In this document: piece by piece, positions 15,021 to 23,778 of the stretch
Layout of the letters: the number at the start of each line of letters is the position of its first letter
Numbering within the stretch: position 1 is the stretch's first letter
NCBI GenBank assembly: GCA_017517805.1
Contig: JAFWYD010000072.1
Location: 1-64,000 of the forward strand
Length of the DNA: 64,000 nucleotides
Reading direction: 5' to 3'
From: Akkermansia sp.
Lineage (GTDB): Bacteria; Verrucomicrobiota; Verrucomicrobiia; Verrucomicrobiales; Akkermansiaceae
Notes under the pieces: model-generated
Database searches by the model: none
Told to the model about the DNA's origin: nothing
Seen by the model: the letters and a program-made list of their open reading frames with translations, nothing else
Program-made: the position numbers and the translations under genes

Positions 15021-16592
15021 TCAGTTCAGCGGCAGGGTCAGCGTGAAGGCGGTTCCTTTGTCGTTGCTCTTTTCGAGCACCAGATTACCACCCAGGCTGC
15101 GGGCCACATCGCGAGAGAGCGCGAGACCGAGTCCTACGCCGGGTTTGCGGCCCTCCACATCCTTGGCAGAGCGGGAGAAGGGGCGGAAGATGCCGCGCTG
15201 CCATTTCGGGGGGATACCGGGTCCATTGTCGGCAAAGCGTATGCTCAGCGTATCGTGTCCGCGCATGGTCGAGATGCTGATGGTGGGGTGCTCTGCTGTG
15301 GCGGCATATTTGATGGCATTGTCGGCCAGATTGGTGAAAATCTGCTCTAGCGAGATGATATCGGTATTCAGGTTGAGCAGCTCGGTGCGTTTGTCGTGCG
15401 ATACCTGCACGCGGAATCCCGCTTCCTTCAGTCGGAATTGCACTTTTTCCAGCGCCCGGTTGATGAGCTGCGGGCAGGTTCCCTTATCGGCCCTGCCGCG
15501 GAGCTTGCCCCGGGTGAGTCGCGCAAAGGCCAGCACATTTTCGACCAGATGCCCCAGCCGCTGGCTCTCCTGGTGCAGGGTTTCGTGGTATTCATCGAGT
15601 TTTTCTGCCGGTACCAGCTTGTTTTTGAGCATCTCGGTCATGAGTGAGAAACTCGTGAGCGGGGTCCGCAGCTCGTGGGTGACGGCCGATACGAAGTCGG
15701 CCCGGCGGCGCTCCATGCGCGCATAGAAGAACAACAGCCCGAACAAGATTCCCACCGCAAGCACCGTCACCAGCGTGGCAGAGGCCAGCGTGCCGCGCAT
15801 TGCTTCACGCCGTGCCGCCGTATCCGGCACTTCCACATCGTCCCCCGGCCGCAGTACCATGGGCAGCGGGAAGAGGTTCGCCGGCTCCTTCTTCTTGCAG
15901 AGTGAAATGGTGGCACCCTTCAGCGCGGGCTCTACCAGCGGCAGCAGGTGCGCGGCCAGTTTCTCTGCATCCAGCATGATGCCCTCGGCGGCAGAGCCGT
16001 GCGTGGTGCGGATATTGCGCATGTACACCATGTCGTCAATGTAGTACCAGGAGTAGAAGGGGCCGGGCTCGCCCTTCATTTCCATGGCCGAGCTGAAATC
16101 CTGATCTTCTGCTTCGTATACGCCGAAGATGGGTAGCTGCGATTTCGGGTCGATTGTCTGGTGCGTCGGTTTCGTGGGGTCGTAGACCGGGGCTGCCGGG
16201 TTGAAGGCCTTGCGCCGTATGGTATCGATGATGGCGGGCTTGCCTTCAATCTCTGCTGCCAGGGCATCCTGCCCCTCGGGCACCTGCAGGCCGGCGGGGG
16301 TCAGCAGAAAGTAGCCGCGCACATAATCCGGCATGTTTTCGGTGGGCGGGGCATAGGCCAGCTGGCCGATGGGGGGGGCATAGCCCAGTTTCTGGCGCTC
16401 CTGCTCCAGCAGCTGCCTGATTTTTTCCTGAATACGCGGCAGGGAAAGCTCCACCAGCCGTTTCTGCTGGGCTTCCTTATCAATCTGCAGCAGCCGGGTA
16501 TCGAGGGTGGCTGTCTCATAGGCCAGCCAGGCTGCGGCGCTCAGGGTGAGCAGGGTGAAGAAGGTGATGATGAGGGTGAGTTTCTTGTTCAT
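15021..16592 (-). CDS. Sensor histidine kinase
   Basis: This 523-residue membrane kinase has a first membrane span at ~5-25, a ~240-residue periplasmic sensor, and a second span at ~270-290. The HisKA domain has the phospho-acceptor H306 in 'THELRTPLTSF'. The HATPase domain follows, with an N-box ('LADNAIKYA'), G1 ('FADNGPGIPP') and G2 ('GVGLGLALSR'). It is paired with an OmpR-type regulator whose stop codon overlaps its ATG by 4 bp, so they are translationally coupled. The signal is unknown. Confidence 0.93.
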   Translation of the reverse strand: MNKKLTLIITFFTLLTLSAAAWLAYETATLDTRLLQIDKEAQQKRLVELSLPRIQEKIRQLLEQERQKLGYAPPIGQLAYAPPTENMPDYVRGYFLLTPAGLQVPEGQDALAAEIEGKPAIIDTIRRKAFNPAAPVYDPTKPTHQTIDPKSQLPIFGVYEAEDQDFSSAMEMKGEPGPFYSWYYIDDMVYMRNIRTTHGSAAEGIMLDAEKLAAHLLPLVEPALKGATISLCKKKEPANLFPLPMVLRPGDDVEVPDTAARREAMRGTLASATLVTVLAVGILFGLLFFYARMERRRADFVSAVTHELRTPLTSFSLMTEMLKNKLVPAEKLDEYHETLHQESQRLGHLVENVLAFARLTRGKLRGRADKGTCPQLINRALEKVQFRLKEAGFRVQVSHDKRTELLNLNTDIISLEQIFTNLADNAIKYAATAEHPTISISTMRGHDTLSIRFADNGPGIPPKWQRGIFRPFSRSAKDVEGRKPGVGLGLALSRDVARSLGGNLVLEKSNDKGTAFTLTLPLN

Positions 16593-17281
16593 GGTGCGTT
16601 CCAGCGGTATCCGCGACTGCGGATGGTTTCAATACAGGCTGAGGGCTCTGCGCCGATTTTTTCGCGCAATCGGGTGAGGGTGACTGCCACGGTGCGGGTC
16701 TGGGCGGCCTTGTTCCGGCTGCCCCAAACCCGCAGCAGCAGCTCTTCCTGTGGGATGATGCGCCCCGGGTGGGTCAGGAAGTAGCGGAAAAGTTCAAATT
16801 CCTTTTCTGTAAGCGGGATAAGCGATCCATCTGCAAAGCAGGCCTGCCGGGTTTCGCCATCCAGGCGACCCCCGGGAAACTCCAGCACCTGCGCCACCGC
16901 CAGCTGCCGCCCGGGAGAGCGCCGCAGCACCGCCGCTATGCGCGCCATGAGCTCGGCGATACTGAAGGGTTTCACCACATAATCATCGGCCCCCAGCTGC
17001 AGTCCCTTCACCCGGTCCTGCTCATCGCCGCAGGCCGTCAGCACGATACTGGGGATTCCGGGGCATTCCTTCTGCATCATGCGCAGCAGCTGGAATCCGC
17101 TGATTTCCGGCATGTTGACATCCAGCAGCGCCAGATCCACCCGGGTGGAAAGCAGGAGCTCCAGCGCCACCCGGCCATTTGGCGCCGTTCGCACCTCATA
17201 CCCGGCACCGGCCAGCGAATCTGCCAGCACCCGCCGGATGGCGGCATCATCCTCTGCCACCAGTATGCACTTGTTTTCCAT
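16589..17281 (-). CDS. OmpR/PhoB-family response regulator
   Basis: This 230-residue regulator has a receiver domain with acidic pocket E10-D11-D12, phospho-acceptor D54 ('LALLDVNMP') and K of 'DDYVVKPF', followed by a winged-helix DNA-binding domain ('LTEKEFELFRYFLTHPGRIIP'). It precedes and overlaps the histidine kinase gene, the normal order for such pairs. Its promoter lies 8 nt before the ATG, so the mRNA would be nearly leaderless. Target genes are not visible. Confidence 0.94.
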   Translation of the reverse strand: MENKCILVAEDDAAIRRVLADSLAGAGYEVRTAPNGRVALELLLSTRVDLALLDVNMPEISGFQLLRMMQKECPGIPSIVLTACGDEQDRVKGLQLGADDYVVKPFSIAELMARIAAVLRRSPGRQLAVAQVLEFPGGRLDGETRQACFADGSLIPLTEKEFELFRYFLTHPGRIIPQEELLLRVWGSRNKAAQTRTVAVTLTRLREKIGAEPSACIETIRSRGYRWNAP

Positions 17282-17289
17282 TGCTGCTT

Positions 17290-17318
17290 AATCTAGCATG
17301 CTGCCACTGGCGATGCAA
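17290..17318 (-). promoter_or_regulatory. Promoter of the two-component operon
   Basis: TTGCAT (17313-17318), a 17-bp spacer, then TAGATT (17290-17295), 8 nt before the ATG. Confidence 0.6.
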
Positions 17319-17330
17319 GCGCAAAGCTTG

Positions 17331-17672
17331 TCACGCTCCGCCGGTGGTGTTCATGTGCTTCACCAGAAAAGCCAGGATTTCCTCCCCGGGCACCTTCCGC
17401 TTCTCCAGCCATGCGGTAGCGGCGGTGTTGAGCAGCTCCTGGAGTGTTTCCTTGTGGAGCCGGCACCGGAGGTGCAGGTTCGCACCAGCCTCTCCTGCGG
17501 TGAGTATCCAGTACTCGGGCGAAGCGCCGTCGGGGTCAAGCGCCAGCGGTATCCCCAGCTCCCGGCTGCCCAACGATACGAGCTTCCGCATGGCGACTCT
17601 CCCCAGCATGCTGTCGGTCAGTTTGCCGATGGCGTTTTTCTCTACCAGAGTTTTCAGGAATTCCTTGAGCAT
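17331..17672 (-). CDS. Hypothetical small cytoplasmic protein
   Basis: This 113-residue protein has no signal peptide or membrane span and is a mix of helices and a short beta-rich centre ('PEYWILTAGEAGANLHLRCR'). The family is not recognised. It is the third gene of a tight minus-strand unit after two exported proteins (18-bp gap), so its role may be tied to them. Confidence 0.55.
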   Translation of the reverse strand: MLKEFLKTLVEKNAIGKLTDSMLGRVAMRKLVSLGSRELGIPLALDPDGASPEYWILTAGEAGANLHLRCRLHKETLQELLNTAATAWLEKRKVPGEEILAFLVKHMNTTGGA

Positions 17673-17690
17673 TGTGATGCAGATTGTTCA

Positions 17691-19340
17691 TTATTTGAAG
17701 GGTAAGCCGTTGAGCATTTTATCATACGCCTTCATTTTCTGCCGCTTGAGCTTTTCTACGTATGCAGGATTCTTCCTCAGCACGGGCGCTGTGTAATCCT
17801 GCAACAAGAGCGACATGCCCATGAAGTGTGCGCGGCCTTCCAGCCACAGACACAGCAGCGAGCCTGTTTCGTATTGCGGCTCCTGGGTGGCTCCCTTGCC
17901 CTGGGCTCCAAACATTTTCAACGCCCGGCCCATGGCAAACTGTCCGAGGTGGTTTGCCAGTTTGGATTGCAGGATGGCTTCGGCATCAAGACTGTTGATG
18001 ACAGCTGGTCCCATGATGCTGATTTCCTGGGCTGCGTTTGCTTCGTCTGCCCGCATCTGCGGAAAGGCTACCTTCAAGGAAATAATATGCTCCGCGCAGT
18101 GCTCCATTTCCAGCATGGTTTCAATCAGATCGCTCACGGCATCTTCCCGCCTTGTCGGTGATTGTATCCTGGCTGCCTTTGCCTTGTATTCTGCGGATAA
18201 CCTGGCAAAGGTCTTAAGCTCTTCGTTGATGGCGTACATCAGTAGTTTGCGGAGCCGGGAGTCGAGCATGCGGTCTCGCGGCGTGTCCCACACGCTCTCA
18301 TCGTCCATCAAGTTCACAAAGTTCAGGTACTGCGAGCAGAATTCCTTTGCTCGTTCGGGCTCTTTCAAGCGGATGTGGTCATCCGTTGAATAGGATGATT
18401 GTCCAGTTGTCTGGTTTTCCGGCTGGGGTTCGGGGTCGGGCTCTGGCTCCGGTTTGGGCGTGGGCGCGACCGCCTGCCCGGTGGGGTATTTCTGCTCCAG
18501 ATAGGTCTTGAATGCCTGGGGCAGGGGACTATTGCTGATACTCTGGGTCAGCTGTGTTATCTGTTTTGTCTCCCGGGCGCTTGGTTTGTCTTTCTTGCTG
18601 AGCTTCCAGCGCTTGATGTAGGTGTCTTCAAGAGAGAAGGCCGCCAGCAGTCCTTGCTTGAAACTGCCTGCATCACTCGTCACATCCGGGTAGTTTGCGG
18701 TAATCCCCTGCGCGATCGATGTTCCCGCTTTTGTCTGATTTTGCGTGAACTCATGGAATGATGCATTCGTTTTATTCCCCATATTATCAATGAGGTGCTC
18801 TGCGTACAGCCCCGATACGGCCAGCGGATTGATGCGGCCGCTTTCGTCTGTCAGCTGTCCTTTCTGGGAGAAATCCGCCCAGTATTCCCGGATTGCCGGG
18901 TAGTTTTCTGCTGCCCAGCTTTCCCCAAGCGCGTAGGCTGATTCCTTCAGTATCGTGTAGGTGAACTCTCGGATCTCTTCATCGCCCGGCTCTTCTTTGC
19001 TCAACAGATTGACCAGGGCCGTATCATTGACCGCGAATTTCTTCTCCTTCAGCAGACCGGTGGTGTAGGTGCGCGATAAGGAGCTGGCGTGGCCGAGAGA
19101 TTTGAAAGCCGTTTCATCCGTGAGAGTGTAGTTCCTGCCTCTCTTTACACGCGAGGTATTCAGTTTGCCTGCGTTGTATTTGGCGTAGTGCTTGTTCAGG
19201 GCATCTGCCGTATTGGTATACAGACCGACTACCAGTTCGACTCGTTCCTGCCGGGTCATTTCCTGGCCTGAACCTGGTGTGTTGCACAGAAATGCTATCA
19301 GAATGGCAACAATGAGGCTTATTGCAGATTGCGTCTTCAT
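17691..19340 (-). CDS. Hypothetical exported two-domain protein
   Basis: This 549-residue protein has a signal peptide (MKTQSAISLIVAILIAFLC), an N-terminal helical domain (~30-280), a Pro/Glu/Asp linker (about 292-312, 'PKPEPEPDPEPQPENQ') and a second helical domain (~320-520). I find no known catalytic motif. The frame opens at 19358, but the ATG at 19340 gives a proper signal peptide. It follows the HELTH metallopeptidase-like gene with almost no gap, so they are probably made together in the periplasm or at the surface. Confidence 0.65.
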   Translation of the reverse strand: MKTQSAISLIVAILIAFLCNTPGSGQEMTRQERVELVVGLYTNTADALNKHYAKYNAGKLNTSRVKRGRNYTLTDETAFKSLGHASSLSRTYTTGLLKEKKFAVNDTALVNLLSKEEPGDEEIREFTYTILKESAYALGESWAAENYPAIREYWADFSQKGQLTDESGRINPLAVSGLYAEHLIDNMGNKTNASFHEFTQNQTKAGTSIAQGITANYPDVTSDAGSFKQGLLAAFSLEDTYIKRWKLSKKDKPSARETKQITQLTQSISNSPLPQAFKTYLEQKYPTGQAVAPTPKPEPEPDPEPQPENQTTGQSSYSTDDHIRLKEPERAKEFCSQYLNFVNLMDDESVWDTPRDRMLDSRLRKLLMYAINEELKTFARLSAEYKAKAARIQSPTRREDAVSDLIETMLEMEHCAEHIISLKVAFPQMRADEANAAQEISIMGPAVINSLDAEAILQSKLANHLGQFAMGRALKMFGAQGKGATQEPQYETGSLLCLWLEGRAHFMGMSLLLQDYTAPVLRKNPAYVEKLKRQKMKAYDKMLNGLPFK

Positions 19341-19362
19341 AACAATGATGGAATCCATGGGT

Positions 19363-20568
19363 TCAGTCTGCGAAATTGGTATAGATATCAGCCCCTATCC
19401 GCTGCAGCGATGCTTCCAGTATTTGCGGTTGAGTGGAGAATATTTCTTTCTCACCCCTGGGGGTATGCCTTTCCTTAGCATCTGCATTGAGCATGTCCGC
19501 TATCGTTGTGCCTTTGTTGAATATCCCGCTTGTTTGCATGCCCAGCTGGGCTGTCATGCTGTTGGAAAATACTTTTTCAAATTCGTCGAGGTTATCATTA
19601 TTCTTGACTCCTAGTCTTTTTTTCAGTTCTTCTTTGAGAGTGTTTTTTTGTTGCGTAGTACCTGTCTCTTCTTGAGCTAGCTTTCTTAAAAACTCAAGCA
19701 GTGAGTCCAATTTAACCTTGTCGTAGGTGATTTTTTTTCCGTTCGTTTTTGTCATTAGCGCAAAGTATGCGCTGTATCCTTCAGGTACAACCCGCTCTTT
19801 AACCTTTTTCGGCAGATATGATTTGCCTTTTGGTTTATTTATTTTATCGAAAATGACTTCACTATAAAGAGATAATGATTCAGATGAAAGCTTTCTGATA
19901 TCTGATGTGAGATTGTTTTTGAACTCGTTTTCTGATTTTTTGAACGAGTTGCCGAGCGTATCATTAAAAACAACGTGTGTTAATTCATGAACAATGGTGC
20001 TATCGATGTCATCGGTGTTCTTGTGTTGCGTTGGATAGATGATGACCACCGTTCCATAGCCTTTAGCACTTACGGGATAAGTATATCCAGACATTCCATT
20101 TGACTGCCCGGTTGGCATTGCAGAAATGATGAATACGCCGCCATTTTTGCTGAAAACATTTTTATCTGCGCGCATGATGTTTACCCAGAAAGAATTGAAA
20201 TTACTGTTTTTGAAGGCTTTCGTAATAAGTTCTATGGAGCGATTCGAAATGTACTTGTCATCGTGCTCGGTTGGCATTTCGTGAAAAGGTATATTTTCTT
20301 CAATCGTGTTATTGTCCTTATCAGTAAATGACACTCGCTGGATGTATAGTTTTATGTCCTTTCCTAACTCCTGCGCTAATGGCGTATTTAGATTCCATGG
20401 AAGTTGGTTTGCCTGATCAACGTCGAAAGAGAAACTTCCTTGGTCGTCTGTTTTTTTATTAATGTAAGTTGCCTCGTCTGTGAGTATTGGGGGGCTGAAT
20501 GTAAAGGCTCCAGCATTTGTCATCAGCGCAAGAGGGATTAGTATGTTAAATAAGGAGATGTATTTCAT
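19363..20568 (-). CDS. Exported zinc metallopeptidase-like protein (HELTH)
   Basis: This 401-residue protein has a signal peptide (residues 1-21) and the zincin motif HExxH as 'TIVHELTHVVFND' (H194, E195, H198), which would bind zinc and activate water. The third metal ligand is not obvious; glutamates in 'SSESLSLYSEV' are candidates. Around the motif it keeps a beta-strand pattern ('GYGTVVIIYPT'). I do not recognise the peptidase family. The gene is clearly AT-richer than its neighbours, with many Lys and Asn, which hints at horizontal transfer. It heads the three-gene unit. Confidence 0.72.
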   Translation of the reverse strand: MKYISLFNILIPLALMTNAGAFTFSPPILTDEATYINKKTDDQGSFSFDVDQANQLPWNLNTPLAQELGKDIKLYIQRVSFTDKDNNTIEENIPFHEMPTEHDDKYISNRSIELITKAFKNSNFNSFWVNIMRADKNVFSKNGGVFIISAMPTGQSNGMSGYTYPVSAKGYGTVVIIYPTQHKNTDDIDSTIVHELTHVVFNDTLGNSFKKSENEFKNNLTSDIRKLSSESLSLYSEVIFDKINKPKGKSYLPKKVKERVVPEGYSAYFALMTKTNGKKITYDKVKLDSLLEFLRKLAQEETGTTQQKNTLKEELKKRLGVKNNDNLDEFEKVFSNSMTAQLGMQTSGIFNKGTTIADMLNADAKERHTPRGEKEIFSTQPQILEASLQRIGADIYTNFAD

Positions 20569-20622
20569 GGCAGAAATTAAGAATTGGAGAGAAAGGCATA
20601 GTCAGAGAAGCCCATGCTGCGA

Positions 20623-20650
20623 AGTATAACAGATGACAGAATCAAGTCAA
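20623..20650 (-). promoter_or_regulatory. Promoter of the metallopeptidase cassette
   Basis: TTGACT (20645-20650), a 16-bp spacer, then TATACT (20623-20628). The leader is about 50 nt. Confidence 0.65.
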
Positions 20651-20660
20651 TCATTAAGCG

Positions 20661-20691
20661 AGCCCCCGCACCAGTAGCAGGTGAGGGGGCT
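20661..20691 (-). terminator. Hairpin after the antiporter gene
   Basis: Stems 61-67/85-91 and 69-72/80-83 (within 20600-20700), with one mismatch and a 7-nt loop. The U-run is weak, so this is a probable but not strong terminator. Confidence 0.5.
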
Positions 20692-20720
20692 TCAGAAAGG
20701 GCTGGATTGTGGAGGTCTGC

Positions 20721-22034
20721 TCAGGAATTATTTTTTTCCCCGGCCAGGCCGAAGATGATGAAGATGAAGGCAGAGATTCCCATGGCGAAGGGGTAGAAGA
20801 GGTGGGGGATGATGGCAAAGGCGGTGATGCCGGCCAGGGCAGAGCCCATGAGCAGCTGTGCACCATAGGGAAGGATGCCTTGCACGATGCAGGAGAAGGT
20901 ATCGAGCAGGCTGGCGGCGCGTGGGGCGGATATGCCGTATTTCTGAGCCACGCTGCGGGCGATGTTGCCCACAGCCACGATGGCTACGGTGTTGTTGGCG
21001 GTGCAGAAGTTGGCCAGCGCGGCCATGAGGCCGATACTGGCTTCGGCCCCACGGCGGCCCCGGATGCAGGCGGTGAGGTGGGTGATGATGTAGGTGAGCC
21101 CGCCATTGTAGCGGATGAGTTCGAGCATGCCGGCGGCCAGCAGGGTGACGATGATGAGTTCGCCCATGCCAGTCATGCCCTGGCCCATGGCACCGGCCCA
21201 GTCCATGAGGGAGTAGTGGTTATCCATGACCACTACCGCACCGGTGGAAAGCAGCCCCAGAATGAGCACTTTCATCACGTTCATCCCGCAAAGGGCGGTG
21301 CCGAGCACCAGCAGGTAGGGCAGCACTTTCAGCCATTCGGTGCCGGAAGGTACGCTGACCGGGGCGAGGCTCCAGCCCAGCACCACATAGATGCAGAGGG
21401 TCACAAGGGCTGCAGGAAGTACGATGGCGAAGTTGGCCTTGAACTTATCCTGCATGGCGCAGCCCTGGGTGCGGGTGGCGGCGATGGTGGTATCGGAAAT
21501 GAAGGAGAGATTGTCGCCGAAGAAGGCACCGCCGATAACCCCGCCGGCCATGAGCGCGAGGTCGGCTCCGGCCTTATCTGCCAGCCCCACGGCCACGGGC
21601 ATGAGTGCCACGATGGTGCCCACCGAGGTGCCGATGGAAAGCGAGATGATGCAGGCGGCCAGGAAGACCCCTGCCAGCACCATGTTGGCCGGCAGCAGCG
21701 AGAGGGTCAGGTTTACCGTGGCATCGACTGAGCCGATGTATTTGGCCGATTGGGCAAAGGCTCCGGCCAGCACAAAGATCCACACCATCATCATGATGTT
21801 GCTGTGGGCGGCACCTCGGGAGAATCGCTCGATGCGCTCGTTGAAACGGCGCGGCCGGCAGACGATGAAGGCCCAGGTGCAGGCGGCCATGAAGGCAACC
21901 GTGACCGGCATCTTGTAGAAGTCTCCCACCACGATGGAGGTGGTGACATACAGCAGGAAAAAGACCAGCAGCGGGCTCAGGATCCACAGGCCACGGCTGT
22001 GGGATTTGCAGGGAATCTCGTTTTCGGTGTTCAT
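20721..22034 (-). CDS. NhaC-type Na+/H+ antiporter family protein
   Basis: This 437-residue inner-membrane protein has about eleven hydrophobic spans and the NhaC-family hallmarks: 'SIGTSVGTIVALMPV' and 'GGAFFGDNLSFISDTTIAATRTQGC', as well as a C-terminal half with 'FCTANNTVAIVAVG'. The family exchanges Na+ for H+ (or related amine/carboxylate pairs). The substrate here is inferred. It has its own TTGACA promoter and a normal-length leader containing 'ACCTCCTCC', which is the reverse of a Shine-Dalgarno sequence, so no ribosome site is evident. Confidence 0.87.
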   Translation of the reverse strand: MNTENEIPCKSHSRGLWILSPLLVFFLLYVTTSIVVGDFYKMPVTVAFMAACTWAFIVCRPRRFNERIERFSRGAAHSNIMMMVWIFVLAGAFAQSAKYIGSVDATVNLTLSLLPANMVLAGVFLAACIISLSIGTSVGTIVALMPVAVGLADKAGADLALMAGGVIGGAFFGDNLSFISDTTIAATRTQGCAMQDKFKANFAIVLPAALVTLCIYVVLGWSLAPVSVPSGTEWLKVLPYLLVLGTALCGMNVMKVLILGLLSTGAVVVMDNHYSLMDWAGAMGQGMTGMGELIIVTLLAAGMLELIRYNGGLTYIITHLTACIRGRRGAEASIGLMAALANFCTANNTVAIVAVGNIARSVAQKYGISAPRAASLLDTFSCIVQGILPYGAQLLMGSALAGITAFAIIPHLFYPFAMGISAFIFIIFGLAGEKNNS

Positions 22035-22054
22035 GGAGGAGGTAATGCGCAGAT

Positions 22055-22083
22055 AGTGTAACAGCCCGCCGTTGAATTGTCAA
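22055..22083 (-). promoter_or_regulatory. Antiporter gene promoter
   Basis: TTGACA (22078-22083), a 17-bp spacer, then TACACT (22055-22060). The leader is about 14 nt. Confidence 0.68.
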
Positions 22084-22148
22084 AGAAAACAAGCAGGGGA
22101 TTTCTGGTGGACACATGGGGATGAATTTGAGGGAGTAAAAATAAAAGC

Positions 22149-22177
22149 TGTGCAATGACCCGCCTTTATGGTATAAG
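22149..22177 (+). promoter_or_regulatory. Promoter of the LolA-like gene
   Basis: Weak TGTGCA (22149-22154), a 17-bp spacer, then TATAAG (22172-22177), only 6 nt before the ATG. Confidence 0.5.
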
Positions 22178-22183
22178 AACGCC

Positions 22184-22912
22184 ATGAAAATCTGGAAGAA
22201 CATATTGTTTTCGGTGATGATGCTTGCTCTGGTTCCAGCCTATGCCCAGGAGGAGCAGGAGCTCACGGCTGATAATCTGCTGGCAGCCATGCGCGATATG
22301 ACGGTCAGCCAGGGGAACAAGGATGTTTCCGGCCGTATCCGCAAGGCTAAGCTCAAGGTGCCCTTCAGCCTGAGTCTGCGCGGTGAGACGATTGCCTTCC
22401 AGTACAAGGAGGGCGAGGCGTGGAAGCGTTTCGATGTGCGCATCCGCGAAGATAAGGCTGAGCTCATCCGCGTGGAGAAGGGGAAGGCTATCGTGATGGC
22501 TCCCGAAAAGTTTGCTGATAAGATTGCCGGCACGGATGTCTGCTACGAGGACCTCTCCCTGCGCTTCCTTTATTGGAAGGGGGGCGAACTGGAGGAGGTG
22601 GGCGATGCTGCCCGCATCAAGGGCCGCGATTGCTACGTCGTGCGGGTCCCGAATCCGACTCCCTCCGTGGGGCAGTTTGCCTGGGTGCGCATGTGGATTG
22701 ATAAGGAAAATGCCACCACCTGGCAGATTGATGGTTATGGGGCCGATGGCAAGCTCAGGAAGCGTTTCTCCATTACCTCTGTCCAGCGCCTGGATGACGG
22801 TACCTGGTTTTTCAAACAGATGAAACTGGAGGTGCGCAATCCGCAGAATCCGAACCGTACGATTGCGCTGAATTACCTGGAAATGGATGATTTGCCCGGT
22901 AAGAAGAATTGA
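22184..22912 (+). CDS. Outer-membrane lipoprotein-sorting (LolA/LolB-fold) family protein
   Basis: This 242-residue protein has a signal peptide (MKIWKNILFSVMMLALVPAYAQ) and a single beta-rich domain. Segments such as 'MAPEKFADKIAGTDVCYEDLSLRF' and 'VRMWIDKENATTWQIDGYGADGK' match the 'outer membrane lipoprotein-sorting protein' branch of the LolA/LolB superfamily, which includes proteins that carry lipid-modified cargo through the periplasm. The cargo is not known. Its stop overlaps the next ATG (TGATG), so the downstream gene is coupled. Confidence 0.8.
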   Translation: MKIWKNILFSVMMLALVPAYAQEEQELTADNLLAAMRDMTVSQGNKDVSGRIRKAKLKVPFSLSLRGETIAFQYKEGEAWKRFDVRIREDKAELIRVEKGKAIVMAPEKFADKIAGTDVCYEDLSLRFLYWKGGELEEVGDAARIKGRDCYVVRVPNPTPSVGQFAWVRMWIDKENATTWQIDGYGADGKLRKRFSITSVQRLDDGTWFFKQMKLEVRNPQNPNRTIALNYLEMDDLPGKKN

Positions 22913-23505
22913 TGCTCCGGCGATTCTTCCAGCTTCTGGTGGCGCTGGTGCCACTGGTCTTGTTTGCGCTGGCGATGCCGCCGGTGCAGAAGCGCCTGTA
23001 CGGCGGCCACGCAACAGAGGGTATCCTTCTGCTGCTGGCTGCCTTGGCGATTCTGGCTCTGCTGGAGGGACTGTTGTTCCGCTATTGGATTCTCCCCGGC
23101 TGGGGGGATAAGATGGCTGAGCGTCTCTACGCTGGTTCCTACCTGCCTGAGCAGGACGAACTGGCACGGCTGGTCGACCGCATGACTCAGGAGAAGGATG
23201 CTGCCGCCCTGCCTGCGCTGGAAAAACTCGTGCACCAGCAGCCGCGGCGCCTGCGTGGCTGGCTTGAGCTGGCGCATTTGCAGTACGAGCTCCTGGGAGA
23301 TGCAACCGCTGCGCTCCGTACCCTGGAGGCGGCACCCCCCCACATGCGAGACCCGGAGGATGCCGCCCTCCTTTTATACCGGGCTGCCAGCCTTTGTGAA
23401 AAGTCCCTCAAGGATGAAGCCGCTGCCCGTCGTTTCCTGGAGCGGGCGGCTGGGCAATATCCCGCCACGGTATACGGGAAGCGTGCTGCCGCGTTGCTGA
23501 GGTAA
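22912..23505 (+). CDS. Hypothetical membrane protein with TPR-like tail
   Basis: This 197-residue protein has two membrane spans (about 5-22 and 38-58) and a helical C-terminal domain rich in Ala, Leu and Arg that resembles one or two TPR units ('GWLELAHLQYELLGDATAALRTLE', 'AARRFLERAAGQYPATVYGKRAAALL'). The family is not recognised. The ATG overlaps the stop of the LolA-like gene, so the two are co-translated and may share a role in envelope transport. Confidence 0.68.
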   Translation: MLRRFFQLLVALVPLVLFALAMPPVQKRLYGGHATEGILLLLAALAILALLEGLLFRYWILPGWGDKMAERLYAGSYLPEQDELARLVDRMTQEKDAAALPALEKLVHQQPRRLRGWLELAHLQYELLGDATAALRTLEAAPPHMRDPEDAALLLYRAASLCEKSLKDEAAARRFLERAAGQYPATVYGKRAAALLR

Positions 23506-23658
23506 GGCATGAGGTGCTTTTTCCCGCGATAAGATTATTGGTGTCAAATAGTTGATGCTGACTTATGTTTGTCTTCATATGTGGCATGCGCAATAATAGA
23601 TAGGTGGTAATTCAAGAATCTGATAGATAGGGTGTTGAGTTTTTTGTTAGATAATCAT

Positions 23659-23687
23659 TTGCAATGGTGGATTCTGGCGAGTATGAT
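23659..23687 (+). promoter_or_regulatory. Promoter of the HTH protein gene
   Basis: TTGCAA (23659-23664), a 17-bp spacer, then TATGAT (23682-23687). The leader is long (~85 nt) and contains an 18-codon open frame at 23729-23785 that overlaps the HTH start codon. Confidence 0.6.
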
Positions 23688-23778
23688 GGTCCCCACCCTA
23701 TATTTCTCTTGCAACCCTAGTGAGAAAAATGCCCAACAACCCAAATGAATCGCAAACAACCAGGGAAGGGGGAGCCGC

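Noticed and set aside
15001..15045. CTGCCGC/GCGGCAG inverted repeat between gluQ and the histidine kinase gene
   Set aside because: The pairing lies partly inside the kinase coding end and has no T-run on either side.
20709..21731. 340-codon open frame on the plus strand
   Set aside because: It is antisense to the NhaC-type antiporter; the product is an implausible run of Gly, Asp, His and Glu.
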